A stretch of DNA of 55,279 bases from an uncultured Rhodospirillaceae bacterium (GTDB lineage Bacteria; Pseudomonadota; Alphaproteobacteria; Dongiales; Dongiaceae). Under the pieces are notes generated by a model that was not told where the DNA came from, did no database searches, and was given only the letters and a program-made list of their open reading frames with translations. Shown in pieces: positions 43,277-55,279 of the stretch; the stretch's first letter is position 1, and the number at the start of each line of letters is the position of its first letter. Where the stretch lies: positions 1 through 55,279 of the forward strand of contig CADEFF010000022.1 in NCBI GenBank assembly GCA_902826565.1, written 5' to 3'. Both the position numbers and the translations under genes were made by a program.

Positions 43277-44728
43277 ATGACCGCGAGAATGCTGGGGTTC
43301 GTGTCGGTCGGGCGGCGCATGCCGGAGAAGCGCGATGCCGGCGAGCGCGCCCGCGATTTCGGCGAGATCTTCCAGAGCTATGCCGCCGCCGCCGCCGCCG
43401 AGCAGGCCAATCGCTGCTCGCAATGCGGCGTGCCGTTCTGCCAGGTCCATTGCCCGGTCCACAACAATATCCCCGACTGGCTGAAGCTCACCGCCGAGGG
43501 CCGGCTCGAGGAGGCCTACGAAACCTCCTCCGCCACCAACAACTTTCCGGAGATCTGCGGGCGCATCTGTCCGCAGGACAGGCTCTGCGAAGGCAATTGC
43601 GTGATCGAGCAGTCGGGCCACGGCACGGTCACCATCGGCGCCATCGAGAAATACATCACCGACACCGCCTGGGAGCGCGGCTGGGTGAAGCCGGTGAAGC
43701 CGCGGCAGGAGCGCGCGCAATCGGTCGGCATCGTCGGCGCCGGCCCGGCGGGGCTCGCCGCCGCCGAAGAGCTGCGGCGCCACGGCTACAAGATCACCGT
43801 CTATGACCGCTATGACCGCGTCGGCGGCCTCCTCATCTACGGCATTCCGAGCTTCAAGCTGGAGAAGCCCGTGGTGGCGCGGCGCGCGGCGCTGCTGGCG
43901 GACTCCGGCGTCGCCTTCCGCCTCAATTTCGAGGTCGGCCGCGATGCGACCCTCGAGGAGCTTCGCGAGCGTCACGATGCGGTGCTGGTCGCGACCGGCG
44001 TCTATAAAGCGCGCGAGATCCAGGCGCCGGGCGTCGGTCTCTCGAGCATCGTGCCGGCGCTCGGCTATCTGACGGCCAGCAACCGCCAGTCGCTCGGCGA
44101 TCTCGTGCCCGCCTTCGCGGACGGGACGCTCGATGCGGCTGGCCGGCGCGTGGTGGTGATCGGCGGCGGCGACACCGCGATGGATTGCGTCCGCACGGCG
44201 GTGCGCCAGGGCGCCAGCGCCGTCACCTGCCTCTATCGCCGCGACCGCGCCAACATGCCGGGCTCGGCGCGCGAGGTCGCCCATGCGGAGGAAGAGGGCG
44301 TCGTCTTCCAGTGGCTCGCCCAGCCGGAGGCTTTCCTCGGCGACGATGCGAACCTGGTGACGGCGGTGCGCGCGCAGCGCATCCATCTCGGCGTCGCCGA
44401 CGCGACCGGCCGGCAGACGCCGCAGCCGATCGACGGCGCACATTTCGTTGTGCCGGCCGATCTCGTCATCAAGGCGCTCGGGTTCGATCCCGAGGACCTC
44501 CCCGCCGGCCTCGGCGCAGCCTCGCTCGAGGTCACCCGCTGGGGCACGATCAAGCTCGACTGGCGCAGCATGGCGACGAACCTCGACGGTGTGTTCGCGG
44601 CGGGCGACGTCGTCCGCGGCGCCTCGCTCGTGGTCTGGGCGATCCGCGACGGGCGCGACGCGGCGGAGGCGGTGCACCGCTATCTGACGCTGAAGGCGGC
44701 GGCCGTCGCCGCCGTCGCGGCGGAGTGA
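43277..44728 (+). CDS. gltD: Glutamate synthase (NADPH) small subunit
   Basis: A 483-residue FAD/iron-sulfur protein supplying electrons from NADPH to GltB. The N-terminal cysteines for two [4Fe-4S] clusters are in CSQCGVPFCQVHCP and CGRICPQDRLCEGNC. The first dinucleotide fold is VGIVGAGPAGLAAAEELRR, the second VVVIGGGDTAMDC, and the FAD-closing end is GVFAAGDVVRGASLVVWAI. Start ATG 43277 follows a GGGGGG run; ATG 43289 is also in frame. gltD precedes gltB here, and the gltB ATG begins 5 bases after the gltD stop, so both are one operon. Confidence 0.96.
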   Translation: MTARMLGFVSVGRRMPEKRDAGERARDFGEIFQSYAAAAAAEQANRCSQCGVPFCQVHCPVHNNIPDWLKLTAEGRLEEAYETSSATNNFPEICGRICPQDRLCEGNCVIEQSGHGTVTIGAIEKYITDTAWERGWVKPVKPRQERAQSVGIVGAGPAGLAAAEELRRHGYKITVYDRYDRVGGLLIYGIPSFKLEKPVVARRAALLADSGVAFRLNFEVGRDATLEELRERHDAVLVATGVYKAREIQAPGVGLSSIVPALGYLTASNRQSLGDLVPAFADGTLDAAGRRVVVIGGGDTAMDCVRTAVRQGASAVTCLYRRDRANMPGSAREVAHAEEEGVVFQWLAQPEAFLGDDANLVTAVRAQRIHLGVADATGRQTPQPIDGAHFVVPADLVIKALGFDPEDLPAGLGAASLEVTRWGTIKLDWRSMATNLDGVFAAGDVVRGASLVVWAIRDGRDAAEAVHRYLTLKAAAVAAVAAE

Positions 44729-44733
44729 CCGGC

Positions 44734-49263
<4,530 letters not shown>

Positions 49264-49346
49264 GGGCGCCGATGCCGCTCCTTGGCTTCCCTCCCCCTAG
49301 AGGGAAAAGGGGGTTTCGGCCTTCGCGGGCATGATAATCCGGAGAC

Positions 49347-49769
49347 CTACGGCGCCGCCGGCTTCGTCGCCTGCTTCAGATAGGCGATGAGGTCGGCGCG
49401 CTCCTGCGCGTCCTTCACCCCCGCATAGGTCATCTTGGTGCCCGGCACCACGGCGCGCGGGTTCTCCAGGAATCTGTCAAGCGTCGCGTCGTCCCAGACG
49501 ATGCCGGATTGCCGCATCGCCTTCGAATAGTCGAAGCCGGGAACGCTGCCGGCCTTGCGACCGAAGAGTCCCTCATGCTTCGGGCCGACCCGGTTGCGGT
49601 CGATCGAATGGCAGCCCCCGCAGCGCTTGTAGATCGCCTCGCCGGCAACCGGGTCGCCCTCGGCGCGGGCCGGTGCAGCGGCGAGGATGAGGGCGAGACC
49701 GATACCGGCAAGGAGGCCGAGGCGCCGGGCCGGGCGTCGCCGATCGATCGTCGGAAGATGGTTGGTCAT
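49347..49769 (-). CDS. Periplasmic class I cytochrome c
   Basis: A 140-residue secreted monohaem cytochrome. A signal peptide (LGLLAGIGLALILAAAPARA) is followed by the haem site CGGCH in YKRCGGCHSIDRNRVGPK and the distal Met ligand in VVPGTKMTYAGV. It resembles the c-type family of cytochrome c550/c552 with GLFGRKAGS. It would carry electrons in the periplasm. ATG 49769 gives a normal signal peptide; the ribosome site is weak. It lies 115 bases after the ferritin-like gene on the same strand. Confidence 0.92.
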   Translation of the reverse strand: MTNHLPTIDRRRPARRLGLLAGIGLALILAAAPARAEGDPVAGEAIYKRCGGCHSIDRNRVGPKHEGLFGRKAGSVPGFDYSKAMRQSGIVWDDATLDRFLENPRAVVPGTKMTYAGVKDAQERADLIAYLKQATKPAAP

Positions 49770-49884
49770 GGCTTCGCATCTTGCGGAGGAAATGCCGCCG
49801 GCGCGTCGGACCCGGTTCTCGGTAGAGGTCCGGCGCACCGGCGGAAAGGCCCCGACCCGAGCGGCGAGGCGGGGAACCGGTTCG

Positions 49885-50466
49885 CTATGACACGAAGGCC
49901 GACGGGACCGGGTTCTCGCCCAGCGCATGGCGCAACACGGCCCAGTGCATCGCCTCGTCGGCCATGATGCTGGCGGCGGCCTGCGCGAGATCGCGATTGC
50001 CGAAGGCCGGGATCGCGCCGTAATAGGCGCTGGCCGCGCCCTGCTCGAGGCCGGCCGCGAAGCGGATCACGTCCGTCTCGCTCTTGAGCTGATCGACCGG
50101 AAACTCGTAGGACGCCATCGGCGTGACAGGCTTGCCGCCAAGCTTCCTGACCGCGTCCGTGAGCGCCGTCGCATGTTCCTTGTGATGGCCCTGGAAGGCG
50201 ACAGCGATGTCGAGCACCGGCTTCGACAGCAGCCCGCTCTCGGCGCCGACCTGATAGGCCGCGATGCCTTCATATTCTAGCCCGAGCGCGGTGTTGAGGA
50301 TCTGCACGTCGTCTTCCGTCGAGGCGGCGTTCGCCGCATGGGTCGCCGCCATGTTCTCGCAGCCGGCAAGGATGGCGATCGCGCTTGCCGACAGCAGCGC
50401 CTGTCCGCCGCGCAGCAGCAGCGTGCGGCGCGGGGCGATGATTGACGTCGCTTGGATCTCGGTCAT
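49885..50466 (-). CDS. Ferritin-like domain lipoprotein-type protein
   Basis: A 193-residue exported protein. The N-terminus has an arginine pair and a hydrophobic segment ending ASAIAILAGCEN, which looks like a lipobox, so it may be membrane-anchored. The rest is a ferritin-like helical bundle with acidic and His residues spaced as for a di-iron site: LGLEYEGIAAYQ, FQGHHKEHATAL, GLEQGAASAYYGA and ADEAMHWAVLRHAL. It may bind iron or take part in redox protection, but the role is unknown. ATG 50466 has AGGGAAG upstream. The gene lies between cytochrome c and the anti-sigma/sigma pair. Confidence 0.82.
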   Translation of the reverse strand: MTEIQATSIIAPRRTLLLRGGQALLSASAIAILAGCENMAATHAANAASTEDDVQILNTALGLEYEGIAAYQVGAESGLLSKPVLDIAVAFQGHHKEHATALTDAVRKLGGKPVTPMASYEFPVDQLKSETDVIRFAAGLEQGAASAYYGAIPAFGNRDLAQAAASIMADEAMHWAVLRHALGENPVPSAFVS

Positions 50467-50690
50467 TGGGTTGCTTCCCTCTGTCAGTTTCCCGTTACGC
50501 GGCGCCTGTCGGGTTTCCGCATTCGCCGCCGCTCCGGACGACCGGCGCGCCGCCCGCGAAGGCGGCGTCGCGTTCATCCGATGGAAGCTCTACCGGCGGC
50601 AGCCGCCGGCGGATGCAGGGGGGAGGGAATTTTCTCGAAACGGGCCGTGGCGGACGGGGTTCGGCCGCGACCGGTCGCCCCCGCGCGATG

Positions 50691-51464
50691 TCAGGAGGCC
50701 GGCAGCACCGGCCCGACATAGAGCACCGGCCCGGTCACCTGGCCGGTCGGGGAACCGCCTGCCGGCTCGAGACTGACCGCCAGCGCCCCCTTCCGGAGAT
50801 CGGCGAAGTCCGTCGCGCCGAGGTCGGTCTCGTAGGTATCGCCCTCGATCACGCCGAGCGAGCGCGGTGCCGTGCCGTCCGGCGGCACGAGCCAGAGTTC
50901 GAAGGATTTATCCGCGGCAGGCGGCGCCAGATCGACCGCCTTGATGCGGACGGCGCCGGTCGCGGCATCGAGATTGGCGACCAGCACGGGCTTCGCCGCG
51001 TTGTCGCTCAGCACCGCGATATGGGTCGTTCGCGATGCGCCGAACTCGGGCGCGGTCGCGATGAAGACAAAGAGGGCGAGGGCGGCGGCGATCCCGGCGA
51101 GTCCCACCGCGCGCCAGAACCCGACGCAATACCAGAGCCCGACCGTGCCGAGGCGAGGCAGGGCGAAGGCGGGCTTGCCGAAGAGGAACCGCCAGAGGGA
51201 AGGCGGCGCCCCGGCTGCCGGCGCTGCGGCCGCCTCGCGGGCGATGCGCGCCTCGATCGCGGCCCAGGCGGCGGCCGGCGGCTCGATGCGCGGCGCCGAT
51301 TCCGCGAGCGTGTCGAGCCGCGCGCTCCAGCCGTCGACCAGGAGCGCGAGGGTCGCGTCGCCCGCGATCAGACGCTCGAAGCGCCGGCGCGCAGGGCCCC
51401 GGAGCGCGCCCACCGCATAGTCCGCGGCGAGGCGCTCGAGCAGCTCGCGGTTCTCGTATCTCAT
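50691..51464 (-). CDS. Anti-sigma factor (RskA-type, membrane)
   Basis: A 257-residue protein with a cytoplasmic N-terminal sigma-binding helical domain (ELLERLAADYAVGALRGPARRRFERLI), one membrane helix (AVGLAGIAAALALFVFIATA, ~residues 125-145) and a periplasmic RskA_C-type domain (KSFELWLVPPDGTAPRSLGVI). No HxxxCxxC zinc motif is present, so it is the non-ZAS type. It would hold the adjacent ECF sigma inactive until a periplasmic signal triggers proteolysis. Start ATG 51464 overlaps the sigma stop (ATGA), giving coupled translation. Confidence 0.87.
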   Translation of the reverse strand: MRYENRELLERLAADYAVGALRGPARRRFERLIAGDATLALLVDGWSARLDTLAESAPRIEPPAAAWAAIEARIAREAAAAPAAGAPPSLWRFLFGKPAFALPRLGTVGLWYCVGFWRAVGLAGIAAALALFVFIATAPEFGASRTTHIAVLSDNAAKPVLVANLDAATGAVRIKAVDLAPPAADKSFELWLVPPDGTAPRSLGVIEGDTYETDLGATDFADLRKGALAVSLEPAGGSPTGQVTGPVLYVGPVLPAS

Positions 51465-52006
51465 CGCTCGAGGCATTGCTTCAACCGCATCAGGCTCCGG
51501 CGGATCCAGCTCTTCACGGTGCCGAGGGGGGCGCCCATCCGCCGGGCCACCTCCTCGAAGGTAAGGCCCTGATAATAGGCGAGCAGCACGCCTTCGCGCG
51601 GCTTCGCCTCCAGCTCCTCGAGGCAGCGACGAAGGGCGCGCGCCTCGGCGCTGCCCTCGGCGAGGGCCAGCGGCCCCGCCGCCGGATCGACCAGCGCCTC
51701 GGCGACGGCCGGGTCGAGGCTCGTCTCGCGGCCGAGACGGCCATGGAGGTCGAAGCATTTGTTCCTGAGGATGCGCGCCATCCAGGCCATGGCGCTGCCC
51801 CGCTCCGCGTCGAACCGGCCGGCATGGCGCCATATCGCCATGAAGCACTCCTGCAACGCCTCCTCGGCGAGATCGCGCCGTCTCACTATACCGAGCGCAA
51901 GGCCGAAAAGTTGCGGGGAGGCGGCCCGATAAAGCGCGGCGAGCGCCGACCGGTCGCCGGTCGCGGCGCGCTCGATGAGCCGCGCCAGGGCCGCCAGGTC
52001 CGTCAT
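51461..52006 (-). CDS. ECF-family RNA polymerase sigma factor
   Basis: A 181-residue sigma-70 factor with only regions 2 and 4. Region 2 is VRRRDLAEEALQECFMAIWRHAGRFD and region 4 GLTFEEVARRMGAPLGTVKSWIRRSLMRLKQCL, the promoter-binding helix. It is of the RpoE/SigK kind. ATG 52006 was chosen by homology; upstream in-frame codons look noncoding. Its stop overlaps the anti-sigma start. Targets are unknown, but the ferritin-like and cytochrome c genes downstream on the same strand are candidates. Confidence 0.92.
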   Translation of the reverse strand: MTDLAALARLIERAATGDRSALAALYRAASPQLFGLALGIVRRRDLAEEALQECFMAIWRHAGRFDAERGSAMAWMARILRNKCFDLHGRLGRETSLDPAVAEALVDPAAGPLALAEGSAEARALRRCLEELEAKPREGVLLAYYQGLTFEEVARRMGAPLGTVKSWIRRSLMRLKQCLER

Positions 52007-52202
52007 CGGCGGGCCGGGCGCAGACGGGCTCGCCGCAGCCGAACCGCCATCGGTCCCGCCGCCCCGCCTCGCCCGTCGCTTCCGCCGATCATGGCCTCGA
52101 TCGAAGAGAAGCGGCCCTTGCCTGTCAAGCGCGCCTCCCTCGCGCGGGCGGGGTCGCTCGCCGCGTTCGCTTCCTATTGTTACCGCGCAGCGGCGCGATC
52201 CC

Positions 52203-53237
52203 TCATGCCACCCCGGGCCGGCGCGCAACCACGCCCGCCGTGCGCGCCCGCACTTCCGGCGCGGCAAGACAGGTGGCGACGGCGTCATAGCCCGGAGCGC
52301 CGGGATAGGGCGCAACGGGGAAGGGCGGGCTATGGTTGGCGGGACAGAAGATGATCGTCTCGTCGGGTCCTACGGCCGGCAGGTCCAGGATCGCGCAGGA
52401 GCGTGTGAGGCAAAAGATCGGCCGCGCATCGGCGCCGCGGCGGCGCAGATGAGCGGCGAGAGCCGCTTGGGCGGCCCGGTCCAATCCCTGCTCGATCATG
52501 TCGATGACCAGGACGGCCGGCCCTTCGGTCTCCAGCTCGACGACCAATGCCGTCAGCGCATCCGATATCGCAGCGCCGTCCTCGGCGAGCCAATCCAGGC
52601 TCTGCGTGACGCGCGTTCTGAGAGCCGGGTCGGCCGCCAGCCTTGCCCTGACTCGCGCGCCGCCGTCCGCCAATCGCTCCAGACCGATGAAGGCAGCGCC
52701 GGGCAACGTCGCCGCCAGTCGCTGCGCCAGCAAGGTCTTTCCGCTGAATAGCGGGCCGATGATGTAGTTCACCGATCGGATATCGCGCAGCTCGAACAAT
52801 TCGCCGCCCCAGGGCCAGGGGAGCTCGAAGGCGACTCGGACCTCCGCGATCGGCGCAAGCAGCCGCGTCAGTTCCCCGACCGTCGGCGTTTGGCCTCGAG
52901 CGAGGTCATTCCTCAGCTCACGCAGCTTTTCGAGCGTGTCGGCGAGCTGCCGACTCCGACCTTCAAGAGCCGCTTCGTGCGCGGCCAGGGCGGGCGCGAT
53001 GCCGTGCGGATCGCCCTTCAGCACGCGTCCGACCTGCGCAAGGCTGAAGCCGAGCGAGCGCAGCGCCACGATCTCGGCGGCGCGACTCATTTCATCGGGA
53101 CCATAGACCCGCCATCCGGCCGCGGTGCGGAGGGGGGCTACGAGTCCCCGCTCCTCATAGAGCCGCAAGGCCTTGGCGGATACGCCGAGCCGTCTGGCGG
53201 CTTCGGAAGGGTTGAGATGCCGGGCGCCGGAGATCAC
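52203..53237 (-). CDS. MerR-type regulator fused to a P-loop ATPase domain
   Basis: A 344-residue protein. Residues ~7-75 are a MerR winged helix (NPSEAARRLGVSAKALRLYEERGLV, GWRVYGPDEMSRAAEIVALRSLGFSL), a helical linker follows (~85-118), and residues ~155-300 carry a P-loop NTPase: Walker A GPLFSGKT (161-168), Walker B VLVID (242-246) and a LTRS strand (277-280). MerR proteins normally end in a small effector domain, so a nucleotide-binding domain in that place is unusual. It may couple ATP or a nucleotide signal to transcription. GTG 53237 follows AGG 9 bases upstream. It is divergent from the FzlA-like gene across 251 bases. Confidence 0.85.
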   Translation of the reverse strand: MISGARHLNPSEAARRLGVSAKALRLYEERGLVAPLRTAAGWRVYGPDEMSRAAEIVALRSLGFSLAQVGRVLKGDPHGIAPALAAHEAALEGRSRQLADTLEKLRELRNDLARGQTPTVGELTRLLAPIAEVRVAFELPWPWGGELFELRDIRSVNYIIGPLFSGKTLLAQRLAATLPGAAFIGLERLADGGARVRARLAADPALRTRVTQSLDWLAEDGAAISDALTALVVELETEGPAVLVIDMIEQGLDRAAQAALAAHLRRRGADARPIFCLTRSCAILDLPAVGPDETIIFCPANHSPPFPVAPYPGAPGYDAVATCLAAPEVRARTAGVVARRPGVA

Positions 53238-53488
53238 GACTTGCCTCGTTCGTTCGTGGACCCTCGTCCTTATCAGCGTGGCCCCAGGGACCGGGTCAAT
53301 AGCGCGATCGGCGTCTCTGACGAGGCCCGGTTTTCGGCGGCCGCATCGCCAGCCCCGGTTCGCCGCCGCGGGGTTTTGCGCGGCCGCGAACCTCCTTTCC
53401 ATCGCGCGCCAGAATTCGAACCGGGATGCCGGCCTCGCGAGGCTCGGCTTTTGCGCGTCGCGCGCTTCCGCTAAACTCCGCTCCGCCC

Positions 53489-54151
53489 ATGCGTCTCATC
53501 CATTTCCCGCTCGATCCCGGCTCGCGCAAGATCCGACTTCTCCTCGCGGAGAAGGGCGTCGAATGCGCCTATGCGGAGGAGCGTCCGTGGGAACGGCGGG
53601 AAGAATTCCTGGCGCTCAACCCTGCGGGCGAGGTGCCGGTGCTGGTGGACGGCGAGGTGGTCGTGTCCGACGCGCAGGCCATCGCCGAATATCTCGAGGA
53701 GACGCACCCTTCGCCGCCGCTTATGGGCGGCGATCCGAAGGCGCGCGCGGAGGTGCGCCGGCTCACCGCCTGGTTCGACCGGAAATTCTGCCGCGAGGTG
53801 ACGGCCCATCTCGTCGAGGAGAAGATCGGCAAGCGCCTCTCGGGACGGGGCTATCCGGATTCGGGCGCGGTGCGCGCCGGCCATGCGAACATCCATACCC
53901 ATCTCGACTATATCGCCTGGCTGATCGACCGCCGGAGCTGGCTCGCGGGGGAGCAGTTCTCGCTCGCCGACATCGCCGCCGCGGCACAGCTCTCTGCCGT
54001 CGATTATGTGGGCGATGTGCCCTGGGATGCGCATGACGGCGCGCGGGACTGGTATGCCCGCATCAAGTCCCGCCCGAGCTTCCGGCCGCTGTTGGCAGAC
54101 CACATCCCCGGCGCGCCGCCGCCGAAGCACTACGCCGATCTCGATTTCTGA
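53489..54151 (+). CDS. fzlA: Glutathione S-transferase-like protein, FzlA family
   Basis: A 220-residue GST-fold protein. The thioredoxin-like domain begins LIHFPLDPGSRKIRLLLAEKG, includes RPWERREEFLALNPAGEVPVL and AIAEYLEETHP, and the helical domain carries DYIAWLIDRRSWLAGEQFSLADIAAAA and YARIKSRPSF. The C-terminal PPPKHYADLDF and the WERR motif are typical of the alphaproteobacterial cell-division protein FzlA, which binds FtsZ and is not known as an active transferase. The assignment is by recollected motif similarity. ATG 53489 is the first in frame that fits. Confidence 0.75.
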   Translation: MRLIHFPLDPGSRKIRLLLAEKGVECAYAEERPWERREEFLALNPAGEVPVLVDGEVVVSDAQAIAEYLEETHPSPPLMGGDPKARAEVRRLTAWFDRKFCREVTAHLVEEKIGKRLSGRGYPDSGAVRAGHANIHTHLDYIAWLIDRRSWLAGEQFSLADIAAAAQLSAVDYVGDVPWDAHDGARDWYARIKSRPSFRPLLADHIPGAPPPKHYADLDF

Positions 54152-54431
54152 GGCGCGGCGTGTGGCCCTTGGTGCGATCAAATCGATTTAACCGAAGCCG
54201 GCAACTGCGACACCTCAATAAAAAAGCCACTCGGCATCGCAACTTTTCCCGAAAAGGTTGCGCTCCGCGCTCCAATAGCTTTGACTTGGCAAAGAGGATT
54301 GAAATCGCGGCAGCATAGAAACTCGAACTTGGCTCGAGTTAACCGATCAAGGCACCCAGTGAAACGCTACCGCGACCCTCAAGTGATCGAATCTGAGCAA
54401 TCAAGGTCATTGCGGCACGGCAGGTCGATAC
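54152..54431. other. AT-richer gap with a hairpin and a dyad
   Basis: No gene is seen in these 280 bases. They contain a hairpin at 54239-54261 (GCAAC stem extended to 9 pairs with one G-T, 5-nt loop) and a perfect dyad AACTCGA-ACTTGGC-TCGAGTT (54320-54340). Composition drops relative to fzlA, so this looks like the edge of an acquired segment. Confidence 0.5.
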
Positions 54432-55279
54432 ATGACGACTGAATCGAAAGCACTGCGACTCGCACGCTATCTCAGGGAGTTCGTAGGCCTACGCAGTAGC
54501 ACCGTATACGACATCAACAAGTACGAAGCGGTACTGTGGTTTGGCGATATGCCAAAGGAGCCAGAATGCTCCAGCCCCGCTTGGAATGATGAATTCGAGT
54601 CGGGAGATCCTTGGCTGCAAGTCAAAAAGCAACAGCTCCCCGCGCCGCCAACTCTTCCTGAGGTCATCGTTCCTTGGGCTGATCAATTGGCCTTCAAGCA
54701 AGCAACTGTCGAAATCCCAAAGCTTCGGACAACCAGATTGGAGCCCGACCTCGAGGTGCAGGTTGGTGAGGGGGAAGACCCACCATTAGTCGAACGTTGC
54801 ATCGATGATTATCCCGATGTCATTCGCGCTTGCGAACGAGATCGCATCAATTGGGAGGCTAGGTCAGAAGAATATCGTCGTCGAAACCGCATTCAAACAG
54901 TGTATGCCGAACTCTTCCGTCTCCATACCCAGGTGCAAAAGCAGGGAGAACTGCTGGAACTCGTCCTGGGCCTCGGCCTGCTCGCTTGGCGGAGTCCAGT
55001 CAAAGGCAAGTCAATTCCGATCCTGCGTCACGTCATCACAGCACAAGTCGATCTTCACTTTGACCCAGGTGCCGGGATTATCCGGTTGGAGTGTTCTGCT
55101 GACGGCGCGCGCTTGCGGATCGAAGACGATATGTTGGAGGCAGAGCTACGACCGGAACGTAGCCAGTATGCAGCTGTTGGCGAGCAACTCAATTCTATTG
55201 GCGACGACATTTGGGATCGAGCTAGCATTTGGGCCGCTCTGAGATCTTGGACCGCGGCGCTCCATGCTGACTCTGAGTG
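54432..55279 (+). CDS. N-terminal 282 residues of a large protein (3' end beyond window)
   Basis: From ATG 54432 the frame is open to the last base, giving at least 282 residues with no stop. An in-frame TGA at 54384 bounds it upstream, and AGG lies ~11 bases before the ATG. The protein starts MTTESKALRLARYLREFVGL, continues with VLWFGDMPKEPECSS, PWLQVKKQQLPAPPTLP, a charged helical stretch (ERDRINWEARSEEYRRRNRI), then LGLGLLAWRSP and LRHVITAQVDLHFDPGAG. These blocks recall, from memory only, the N-termini of very large helicase-like bacterial proteins; no ATPase motif is in view yet. The composition is lower in G+C than fzlA. Function not assigned. Confidence 0.62.
   Translation, partial: MTTESKALRLARYLREFVGLRSSTVYDINKYEAVLWFGDMPKEPECSSPAWNDEFESGDPWLQVKKQQLPAPPTLPEVIVPWADQLAFKQATVEIPKLRTTRLEPDLEVQVGEGEDPPLVERCIDDYPDVIRACERDRINWEARSEEYRRRNRIQTVYAELFRLHTQVQKQGELLELVLGLGLLAWRSPVKGKSIPILRHVITAQVDLHFDPGAGIIRLECSADGARLRIEDDMLEAELRPERSQYAAVGEQLNSIGDDIWDRASIWAALRSWTAALHADSE

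Overview
The window is a high-GC (roughly two-thirds G+C by eye) chromosomal segment of an alphaproteobacterium. The evidence is gene content and order: ihfB-rpsA-cmk-aroA next to a TIGR02300/FYDLN protein; an nrnC-like exonuclease, kdsD, lptC, lptA, lptB, rpoN, hpf, ptsN run; an hsp20-DUF1150 pair; an FzlA-like GST; and a hopanoid-associated HpnA epimerase. The mix is most like Rhodospirillales, but that placement is inference. No rRNA, CRISPR array or recognisable insertion sequence was seen. Two tRNA genes are present, Ala(GGC) and Leu(CAG).

Layout. 1-2.3 kb: the 3' end of a glycosyltransferase, a small low-GC membrane protein, and a divergent intradiol dioxygenase / double-cupin pair. 2.3-3.0 kb: a gene-free stretch packed with perfect hairpins. 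3-11 kb: a fatty-acid oxidation block (acyl-CoA ligase, thiolase, FadN-like bifunctional enzyme with ATGA overlaps, then an acyl-CoA dehydrogenase after an array of palindromic repeats) and an SDR. 11-18 kb: pgk, a polyamine-type binding protein, AzlCD, a PQQ-type sorbosone dehydrogenase, a Nudix hydrolase and a membrane protein overlapping pyrF. 18-24 kb: pyrF-lapA-ihfB-rpsA-cmk-aroA on the minus strand, then FYDLN and tRNA-Ala on the plus strand. 24-33 kb: an accessory-looking stretch with an FRG-domain protein, GFA, DUF1254/1214, a Rieske oxygenase, HpnA, an EamA transporter, an acyltransferase and a beta-keto acid cleavage enzyme. 33-43 kb: hsp20-DUF1150, ptsN-hpf-rpoN-lptBAC-kdsD-nrnC, tRNA-Leu, an NDUFA9-like reductase and uppP. 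43-49 kb: gltD-gltB. 49-54 kb: cytochrome c, ferritin-like protein, anti-sigma/ECF sigma pair, a MerR-ATPase fusion and the FzlA-like GST. The last 0.85 kb holds the start of a large, lower-GC gene cut by the window end.

How the parts work together. The fad block activates and beta-oxidises acyl chains. The lpt/kdsD genes make and export LPS under the same roof as sigma-54 and its nitrogen-PTS partner PtsN, and gltDB assimilates ammonium. The ECF sigma/anti-sigma pair sits beside two exported redox or iron-type proteins that it might control. The least explained items are the MerR protein fused to a P-loop ATPase domain, the truncated gene at the right edge, the FRG gene behind tRNA-Ala, and several operator-like or hairpin-rich intergenic regions.
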